From an uncultured Collinsella sp. (GTDB lineage: Bacteria > Actinomycetota > Coriobacteriia > Coriobacteriales > Coriobacteriaceae), in the NCBI GenBank assembly GCA_900551365.1, contig URVZ01000029.1, positions 1-18,709 of the forward strand: a stretch of 18,709 nt of DNA, read 5' to 3'. The position numbers were made by a program, and so were the translations under genes. Under the pieces are notes generated by a model, which had not been told where the DNA came from, ran no database searches, and worked only from the letters and a program-made list of their open reading frames with translations. Positions 13,502 to 18,709 of this stretch are shown one piece after another (positions within the stretch are counted from its first letter, which is position 1; every line of letters begins with the position of its first letter).

Positions 13502-15413
13502 GGCCGCTACCGCCGAGCGCGCGCGCAACCGCAAGGGCGGCACCATGACGCGCCTGATCAAGATGCTCTTTGGCTTCTACCCCGTGCTTTTGCCCCTCGT
13601 CGTCGCCGGCGTTGTGCTCTGCGCCATCATCAACTCCATCGGCGCGACGTTTCTCCAGAGCGCGCTGCAGGTCATTAGCGAATCGTGGCAGTCGGGCGAC
13701 TGGACGGCCGCGCAGCCCAAGATTCTGAAGCTCGTGACCACCCTCGGCTGCATCTACGCCGTGGGCGTCGTCTCCTCGCTCTTCTGGAACCGCGCCATGG
13801 CCGTCATCACGCAGGGCTCGCTCGAGAAGCTGCGCGAAAAGATGTTCAACCGCATGCAGGACCTGCCGATTCGCTACTTCGACACGCACCAGCGCGGCGA
13901 CATCATGAGCCACTACACCAACGACATCGACACGCTGCGCCAGATGATCAGCCAGTCGCTGCCCAACCTGCTCATGACGATCATCGTCATCGTCACCGTG
14001 TTCTTCATCATGCTGTACTACAGCATGTGGATGTGCCTGGTCATCATTGCCGGCGTCGCCTTTATGACCTTTATGACCAAGCTGCTCGGCTCCAACTCCG
14101 CGCGCTTCTTTATCGCGCAGCAGACCGAGCTCGGCGTGGTCGAGGGCCATATCGAGGAAGTCATGAACGGCCAGAAGGTCGTCAAGGCATTCTGCCACGA
14201 GTCTGCCGCCGAGGCCGATTTTGACGAGCGCAACGAAAAGCTCTTCGAGGTCTCGCAAAAGGCCAACATGTACGCCAACATCCTCATGCCCATCCTTATG
14301 AACCTGGGCAACCTGCTCTACGTGCTGGTGGCCCTTGCCGGCGGCATTTTCCTGGCGCTGGGCGTGCCCAACCTGAGCATCTCGGGCATGGCGCTGTCCA
14401 TCGCCGTCGTGGTGCCGTTCCTCAACATGACCAAGCAGTTCTGCGGACAGATTGGTCAGATTTCGCAGCAGATCAACGCCGTGGTCATGGGCCTCGCCGG
14501 CGCCGACCGTATCTTTGAACTCATCGACGAGGAGCCCGAGGCCGACGAAGGCTATGTGACGCTCGTCAACGCACAGGTGAACCCCGATACCTGGCAGCTC
14601 GAGGAGGCCGACCACCACACCGGCATGTGGGCGTGGAAACATCCGCACCGCGCAACCGGCGAGATCGAGTACGTACCGCTGCGCGGCGACCTGGTCATGG
14701 ACAACGTCGACTTTGGCTACACGCCCGACCACGAGGTGCTGCACGGCGTGTCTGTGTACGCCAAGCCGGGCCAGAAGGTCGCGTTTGTCGGTGCCACCGG
14801 TGCCGGCAAGACGACCATCACCAACCTCATCAACCGCTTCTATGACATCGCCGACGGCAAGATCCGCTACGACGGCATCAACGTCAACAAGATTCGCAAG
14901 GCCGATCTGCGCCGCTCGCTGGGCGTCGTGCTGCAGGACGTAAACCTGTTCACCGGCACCGTGATGGATAACATCCGCTACGGCAATCTGGATGCCACCG
15001 ACGAGGAATGCATCGCAGCGGCAAAGCTCGCCGGTGCGGACGACTTTATCACCCGTCTGCCCGACGGCTACGACACCATGCTCACCGGCAACGGCGCCCA
15101 GCTGTCGCAGGGCCAGCGCCAGCTGATTTCGATCGCCCGCGCCGCCGTCGCCGATCCACCGGCGATGATTCTGGACGAGGCCACGAGTTCCATCGACACC
15201 CGCACCGAGGCTATCGTGCAGGCAGGCATGGATAAGCTCATGGAAGGCCGTACGACGTTTGTCATCGCACACCGCTTGTCCACCGTGCGCAACTCCGACG
15301 CGATCATCTGCCTGGACCACGGCCGCATCATCGAGCGCGGCAACCACGACGAGCTGATCGCCAAGCGCGGATATTACTACCAGCTCTACACCGGAGCGTT
15401 TGAGCTGGAGTAG
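13494..15413 (+). CDS. ABC exporter half-transporter, subunit 2 (catalytic site)
   Basis: A 639-residue partner of subunit 1. The membrane domain is at about 25-345. A linker of about 50 residues follows, including a TGMWAWKHPH stretch that I have seen only in this exporter subgroup, then the nucleotide-binding domain. Walker A GATGAGKT (433-440), Walker B ILDE with Asp561 and catalytic Glu562, and H-loop His593 (AHRLST) are all intact. The signature is LSQGQ (537-541) instead of LSGGQ. The consensus ATP site is therefore formed by this Walker A/B with VSGGQ of subunit 1, and the degenerate site by subunit 1's Walker motifs with this LSQGQ. Start: the ATG at 13494 has AAGGAGG 8 nt upstream and overlaps the subunit 1 stop (ATGAGTAA). 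The frame is open to 13404, but that part is out-of-frame subunit 1 sequence. Confidence 0.93.
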   Translation: MSKAATAERARNRKGGTMTRLIKMLFGFYPVLLPLVVAGVVLCAIINSIGATFLQSALQVISESWQSGDWTAAQPKILKLVTTLGCIYAVGVVSSLFWNRAMAVITQGSLEKLREKMFNRMQDLPIRYFDTHQRGDIMSHYTNDIDTLRQMISQSLPNLLMTIIVIVTVFFIMLYYSMWMCLVIIAGVAFMTFMTKLLGSNSARFFIAQQTELGVVEGHIEEVMNGQKVVKAFCHESAAEADFDERNEKLFEVSQKANMYANILMPILMNLGNLLYVLVALAGGIFLALGVPNLSISGMALSIAVVVPFLNMTKQFCGQIGQISQQINAVVMGLAGADRIFELIDEEPEADEGYVTLVNAQVNPDTWQLEEADHHTGMWAWKHPHRATGEIEYVPLRGDLVMDNVDFGYTPDHEVLHGVSVYAKPGQKVAFVGATGAGKTTITNLINRFYDIADGKIRYDGINVNKIRKADLRRSLGVVLQDVNLFTGTVMDNIRYGNLDATDEECIAAAKLAGADDFITRLPDGYDTMLTGNGAQLSQGQRQLISIARAAVADPPAMILDEATSSIDTRTEAIVQAGMDKLMEGRTTFVIAHRLSTVRNSDAIICLDHGRIIERGNHDELIAKRGYYYQLYTGAFELE

Positions 15414-15424
15414 TTCGGCCCGCC

Positions 15425-15506
15425 GAGATGGCCGATTTGCCGCTCATTCGTCGGGCATGACCCTAAGGTCAATGCCCTCCTCTTTCGGGGCAAATCGACT
15501 CATCTC
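15425..15506 (-). repeat. Structured repeat element, copy B (inverted relative to A)
   Basis: An 82-nt folded segment 11 nt after the ABC subunit 2 stop codon. Read on the minus strand: GAGATG/CATCTC outer arms (15501-15506, 15425-15430), CGATTTGCC/GGCAAATCG (15489-15497, 15433-15441), then the internal loop GAAAGAGGA / GACGAATGA and the apical hairpin GGGCAT-t-GACC-TTAG-GGTC-ATGCCC. The 43-nt core (15444-15486) matches copy A at 37 positions. One stem pair changes from G-C in A to A-T in B, keeping the pairing, and the single unpaired base sits at the same place. The outer stems pair but share no sequence with those of A. On the plus strand it would lie in the 3' untranslated region of the exporter mRNA. 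Confidence 0.65.
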
Positions 15507-15540
15507 AACGACCCAAACACAATGCGCCGCAACGAATAAA

Positions 15541-15573
15541 GCCTCCGCAGCCACACGAGCTGCGGAGGCTTTT
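15541..15573. terminator. Bidirectional intrinsic terminator
   Basis: GCCTCCGCAG (15541-15550) and CTGCGGAGGC (15560-15569) form a perfect 10-bp stem with a 9-nt loop, followed by TTTTCT. On the minus strand it is followed by TTTATTC. It ends both the ABC operon (+) and the diguanylate cyclase gene (-), which converge here. Confidence 0.92.
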
Positions 15574-15593
15574 CTATGCCCTTTGTTACAAGC

Positions 15594-16685
15594 TTACCGT
15601 TCCTCGCGTTGCGGCCCGGCTGCCTCGGCTGTCTTTACGCGGTTCTTGTCGATGTACATGTTTTTGTCGGCCTGGGAAAAGAGCTCGCGCATCGTAGGCG
15701 GTTCATCAAAATCACTGGAAAGTGCATAGCCCACCGCATAGCTGATAGGCATGTCGGGGTGAGCCTCGGAATACTCGTTCACGTTCGCACGAACCCGAGC
15801 GAGACAGGACTCCACAGCAGTTCGATCGGCATCCCACAGCACCGCGATAAACTCATCGCCGCCGTCGCGGCCCACAAAGCAGGTCTCGGACGCCACGCAC
15901 CCCAGCTGCTGGGCAAAAGAACGGATGTATTCGTCGCCCTTCTCGTGGCCGAAGTTGTTATTGACCGTATGCAGATTGTTAAGGTCGAAGACGCACACCG
16001 CAACGGGCGCCTCCGCGGAGACAGGCCGCTCCTGCCCCAAGATCTCCTCGCACTTGTTCTTGTTGGGCAGTCCCGTGGCTTCGTCGAGATAGACTTTGCT
16101 CTGCAGCTCGCGGTTGAGCGCGGCAGTGCGCACCGCGCGAACAAGTTCGACCGCAAAGGTCGCCACCAAGCCCACGATGTCGATGATCACCAAGCCCTCG
16201 AGATAGTTGAGCGCCGACGCCTTCTCCTGAGAGTAGTCCTCTGCGAGTCGTGTGGCATCGTCACAAATACCAAAGAACTCCTCGCTCATCGCGATGATAT
16301 CGGTGCTCTCGTAGCCGACTTCGCGCACGCGGCTGATCTCGGCGCAAAGCTCATCAAAATAATTTGCAAGCTCGGTCATCTTTGCCTGATACTCGTCGTC
16401 GTCGAGACGGACGAGGTTGAGGTCGTCACTTCCGTAACGCAAACCGTTGATGTATGAATCCACGGCTTTGAGCAGGTCATCTTGAGGCTGGCCCGCATCC
16501 TCGAGCTTAACGATTCGCTGCGTGGTACCGCGCACCAGACCGGCGTAATTGACCACGCGCGCCGTGCCCTGGATATCGGAGACGAGCAGCATAACATTGA
16601 TGAAGAAGAAGATGAGAACTGCCGTGAGCACCATCATGAGCAGGCGCACCGCCCGGCTGGCTTTCTTGGCGACAGAAGTATTCAC
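15594..16685 (-). CDS. Membrane-bound diguanylate cyclase (GGDEF protein)
   Basis: A 363-residue sensor protein. A first membrane helix (about 14-35), an extracytoplasmic helical region (about 36-158) with a NYAGLVRGTTQRIVKLE string resembling PilJ/nitrate-sensor-type four-helix domains, a second helix (about 161-182), then a GGDEF domain (about 195-350) that makes cyclic di-GMP from two GTP. The active-site GGDEF (275-279) is intact, as are FDLNNLHTVNNNFGHEKGDE (233-252) with the metal-binding Asp and DEATGLPN (201-208). No RxxD inhibitory site stands five residues before GGDEF, so product feedback through the I-site is unlikely. Start: I chose the GTG at 16685, which has GGGGGAG 7 nt upstream; a GTG at 16742 in the same frame has no such site. 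No c-di-GMP phosphodiesterase or receptor is in the window. Confidence 0.87.
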   Translation of the reverse strand: MNTSVAKKASRAVRLLMMVLTAVLIFFFINVMLLVSDIQGTARVVNYAGLVRGTTQRIVKLEDAGQPQDDLLKAVDSYINGLRYGSDDLNLVRLDDDEYQAKMTELANYFDELCAEISRVREVGYESTDIIAMSEEFFGICDDATRLAEDYSQEKASALNYLEGLVIIDIVGLVATFAVELVRAVRTAALNRELQSKVYLDEATGLPNKNKCEEILGQERPVSAEAPVAVCVFDLNNLHTVNNNFGHEKGDEYIRSFAQQLGCVASETCFVGRDGGDEFIAVLWDADRTAVESCLARVRANVNEYSEAHPDMPISYAVGYALSSDFDEPPTMRELFSQADKNMYIDKNRVKTAEAAGPQREER

Positions 16686-16805
16686 AAGTTCACTCCCCCA
16701 AATGACAAAAGCACAGGTAGTACGCAACGTGCTGGAATTCACGTGAGGTCAACTCTACCAGATGATTTTTCTAGGACGGGAATTAAAGAATCATCGACAC
16801 GATAG

Positions 16806-17684
16806 CTATTTGAGAAGTTGTGCCATGGCGTTGACGAATTTTTGGACTTGGAGGGTGGGCTCGAGCGGGTAGTGCAGAAAGACCGGTACCTCGCGACCGC
16901 ACAGGAACGGCACGCCCACAAAGGCCGGGTGCACGCCCGACCATGCGCCGCAGGTGAGCACCGCGTCGCCCTTTTCCTCCGCCTCGTTAAAGAGCGCAAA
17001 GTCGAAGCTATCCACGTCAATCACGTCCACGCCGCCGTCGGCCAACAGGTCGATGCGCAGGCTGTCCATGGCGTCGTTGCCGTGGCGGAGCACGCGCAGG
17101 CGCATGCCCTCCAAGTCGGCGACCGTAATGCGTGTCTTGCGCGCCAGCGGGCTCGTGCGCGGCACGTCGATATAAAACGGCACGTTGACGATGCGGAGCT
17201 TTTGGCAGGCATCACCCCAGCGCGGCGTCGAAAAACTCGACTGCACTACATCCACCTCGCGACCAAGGCTGCGCATGACGGATTCGCGCTCGTCGTAGAG
17301 GTCGCTTACCGGCACAATCTCAAATCGCAGCGACGGCTCCAGATCGTGGATGCCCGTCCACATCGAAAGCGTTTGGCGCCCCGGACACATCATCGACACG
17401 CCCAGGCGCACGGCACCGCCGTCGCCCGCCGCACGTCGGGCACGGCGCAGTGCGTCCTCGGACTGCCGCATGATCGAGCGCGCGTCGTCCACCAGTAGTG
17501 CGCCGGCCGGCGTCACCTTAACGCCTGAGTGCGAGCGTTCGAACAGCGTGATGCCGAACTCGGCCTCGAAGCCCGACACCTGCTTGACGAGCGCCGGAGT
17601 CGACACACGCAATTTTGCCGCCGCACGCGAGAAGCTTCCCAGCTCCGCGGCAGCCGATATGGCCTCGAGTCGTCGATCGTACAC
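16806..17684 (-). CDS. LysR-family transcription regulator
   Basis: A 292-residue regulator. The N-terminal helix-turn-helix (about 4-62) has the pattern LGSFSRAAAKLRVSTPALVKQVSGFE, and LFERSHSGVKVTPAG forms the wing. The rest is a periplasmic-binding-like effector domain (about 85-290), weakly conserved, with no recognisable ligand signature. Start: I chose the GTG at 17684 (protein beginning MYDRRLEAI), preceded by GGGAG 6 nt upstream. The ATG at 17717 adds 11 basic residues and lacks a clear ribosome binding site. It is divergent from the dehydrogenase at 17918 with a 233-bp gap, the usual arrangement for a LysR protein and its target. A 7-bp dyad (GATGATT/AATCATC, 16761-16767 and 16789-16795) lies after its end in the 120-bp gap before the GGDEF gene, possibly a weak terminator. 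Confidence 0.87.
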   Translation of the reverse strand: MYDRRLEAISAAAELGSFSRAAAKLRVSTPALVKQVSGFEAEFGITLFERSHSGVKVTPAGALLVDDARSIMRQSEDALRRARRAAGDGGAVRLGVSMMCPGRQTLSMWTGIHDLEPSLRFEIVPVSDLYDERESVMRSLGREVDVVQSSFSTPRWGDACQKLRIVNVPFYIDVPRTSPLARKTRITVADLEGMRLRVLRHGNDAMDSLRIDLLADGGVDVIDVDSFDFALFNEAEEKGDAVLTCGAWSGVHPAFVGVPFLCGREVPVFLHYPLEPTLQVQKFVNAMAQLLK

Positions 17685-17864
17685 GTCAATCTCCCGTTTT
17701 CGCGCCTGTGACCGCATGGTGCCACAGGGGGTTGTTTTCGCAGGTCACGCGCTCAATTGAGAATAAACTGCATCGCACAGTGTAAACCTACGGTTAACGC
17801 CATTCTAACAAATATGCAATTCACCTGCGCAAATGCAAAGCATACGATAACCAGCGAAAACCAC

Positions 17865-17891
17865 GTGGGTCGGTTAATGGGAGCGACCCAC
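17865..17891. promoter_or_regulatory. 8-bp dyad upstream of the dehydrogenase gene
   Basis: GTGGGTCG (17865-17872) and CGACCCAC (17884-17891) are exact reverse complements around 11 nt, ending 26 bp before the ATG. The left arm overlaps a separate 8-bp palindrome CCACGTGG (17861-17868). It could be an operator or a leader hairpin just before the ribosome binding site (GAAGGGAAG). An ATGCAA direct repeat about 20 bp apart (near 17813 and 17833) lies further upstream. I could not fix a confident promoter. Confidence 0.45.
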
Positions 17892-17917
17892 CGGGAGGCA
17901 CAAGAAGGGAAGTTCCT

Positions 17918-18709
17918 ATGAGCAACTGGCTTAAGCTCGAGGGCGATGTCTGCGCCGTGACCGGCGCACTCGGCGGTATGGGCGTCGAGATTTGCCGCGA
18001 GTTCGCCCGCAATGGCGCCAACGTCGTCATGCTCGACCTGGACGAGGAGAAGGTCAAGGCCGCTGCCGCCGACCTCGCTGCCGAGTTTGGCATCCACGCC
18101 GAGGGTTACAAGATGAACGCCACCGACGAGGCCGAGGTTCAGGCCGCCGTCGACGCCACCATCGCCAACTTCGGCCGCGTCGACGTCCTCGTCAACACCG
18201 CCGGCATCCTGCGCTTCGCCGCTATGGAGGACCTGCCGCTGAGCGACTGGGAGCAGGTGCTCAACGTCAACCTCACCGGCTACTTCATCACCTCGCAGCG
18301 CTTTGGTCGCGAGATGATCAAGGCCGGCCAGGGTCGCCTGGTGCACATCTCAACCGTCGCCAGCCACTCCCCCGAGACGTTCTCGGGCGTGTACAGCTCC
18401 ACCAAGGCGGGCGTCAACATGATGTCCAAGATGCTCGCCGCCGAGTGGGGCCCCTACGGCGTCCGCTCCAACTGCGTCGAACCCTGCTTCGTTAAGACCC
18501 CGATGTCGGCCAACTTCTACGCCGACCCCGAGGTCGAAAAGAGCCGCAGCCGTCTGATCGCCACGCGCCGCATCGGCGAGGTCAGCGATATCGCCAACGC
18601 CGTCATGTTCCTGGCGTCCACGCGCTCGGACTTCACCACCGGCGACGCCATCAAGGTCGACGGCGGCTTCTCCAACATGATGGGCGACCTCACCGCCAAG
18701 CCCGGCGGC
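17918..18709 (+). CDS. Short-chain dehydrogenase/reductase (3' end beyond window)
   Basis: 264 codons are present and the frame is open at the window edge, so the gene is incomplete, though little is likely missing. It is a classical SDR: cofactor loop TGALGGMG (15-22), Asp40 at the end of the second strand, which favours NAD(H) over NADP(H), NTAG (93-96), and the active-site YSSTK with Tyr159 and Lys163. The catalytic Ser position, 13 residues before Tyr, holds Thr146, with Ser145 next to it. The substrate cannot be read from sequence; relatives include gluconate 5-dehydrogenases and other polyol or sugar-acid dehydrogenases. GAAGGGAAG lies about 5 nt before the ATG. It is divergent from the LysR gene, its likely regulator. 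Confidence 0.85.
   Translation, partial: MSNWLKLEGDVCAVTGALGGMGVEICREFARNGANVVMLDLDEEKVKAAAADLAAEFGIHAEGYKMNATDEAEVQAAVDATIANFGRVDVLVNTAGILRFAAMEDLPLSDWEQVLNVNLTGYFITSQRFGREMIKAGQGRLVHISTVASHSPETFSGVYSSTKAGVNMMSKMLAAEWGPYGVRSNCVEPCFVKTPMSANFYADPEVEKSRSRLIATRRIGEVSDIANAVMFLASTRSDFTTGDAIKVDGGFSNMMGDLTAKPGG

Noticed and set aside
12545..13561. Minus-strand open frame of 338 codons opposite ABC subunit 1
   Set aside because: Same kind of shadow; no domain and no ribosome binding site.
13383..15347. Long minus-strand open frame of 654 codons opposite the ABC subunit 2 gene
   Set aside because: It is antisense to a clear ABC transporter; the protein is an Asp/Val/His-rich shadow of GC-rich codons with no family motifs.
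10941..15506. Reading the flanking A/B copies as terminal repeats of a transposon carrying the exporter
   Set aside because: Only the inner 43 nt match, the outer ends are unrelated, there is no transposase and no target duplication; kept only as a possibility in the finding.

Overview
The window looks like a piece of a Coriobacteriia chromosome, most likely Collinsella or a close relative. This rests on GC-rich coding DNA, strong GC bias at third codon positions, several GTG starts with good ribosome binding sites, and the protein types present (GH4 phospho-glucosidases with EIICB permeases lacking an EIIA, RpiR regulators, a MarR plus two half-size ABC exporter genes, and LysR/SDR divergent pairs). 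The genus is inferred from familiarity, not from a search.

Left part (1-8971): after a 3' remnant of an MFS transporter and about 600 bp without a convincing gene, there are two homologous alpha-glucoside phosphotransferase modules facing each other. Module 1 (+) is GH4 6-phospho-glucosidase, PTS EIICB, then an RpiR regulator. Module 2 (-) is GH4 then EIICB, with its RpiR regulator divergent from the GH4 gene. The EIICB proteins would import and phosphorylate a disaccharide such as maltose or a relative, and the GH4 enzymes would hydrolyse the 6-phosphate inside the cell. Neither module has an EIIA, so one must come from elsewhere. Both GH4 promoter regions carry the same split motif, TCGCAA-N6-AATCGA, a candidate shared operator. 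A strong bidirectional hairpin separates the two modules.

Middle (9031-10756): a low-molecular-weight protein tyrosine phosphatase (+) converges on a two-gene operon (-) of a pyridoxamine kinase and a small Cys-rich TIGR04076-like protein. A perfect 18-bp hairpin with a T run ends that operon.

Exporter locus (10757-15573): a MarR regulator and two half-transporter ABC genes form a tightly overlapping operon. The promoter is TTGACA-N17-TAGATT, and a 9-bp inverted repeat overlaps its -10 box. The two ABC subunits are asymmetric in the way known for heterodimeric exporters with one degenerate ATP site. The operon is flanked by two inverted copies of a structured element (A at 10941-11038, B at 15425-15506). 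A 43-nt core is shared at 37 of 43 positions, the apical stem shows one compensatory base-pair change, and the outer stems are paired but unrelated in sequence. I do not recognise this element; it is the most novel-looking signal in the window.

Right end (15594-18709): a membrane-bound diguanylate cyclase (-), then a LysR regulator (-) divergent from a short-chain dehydrogenase (+) that runs off the window.
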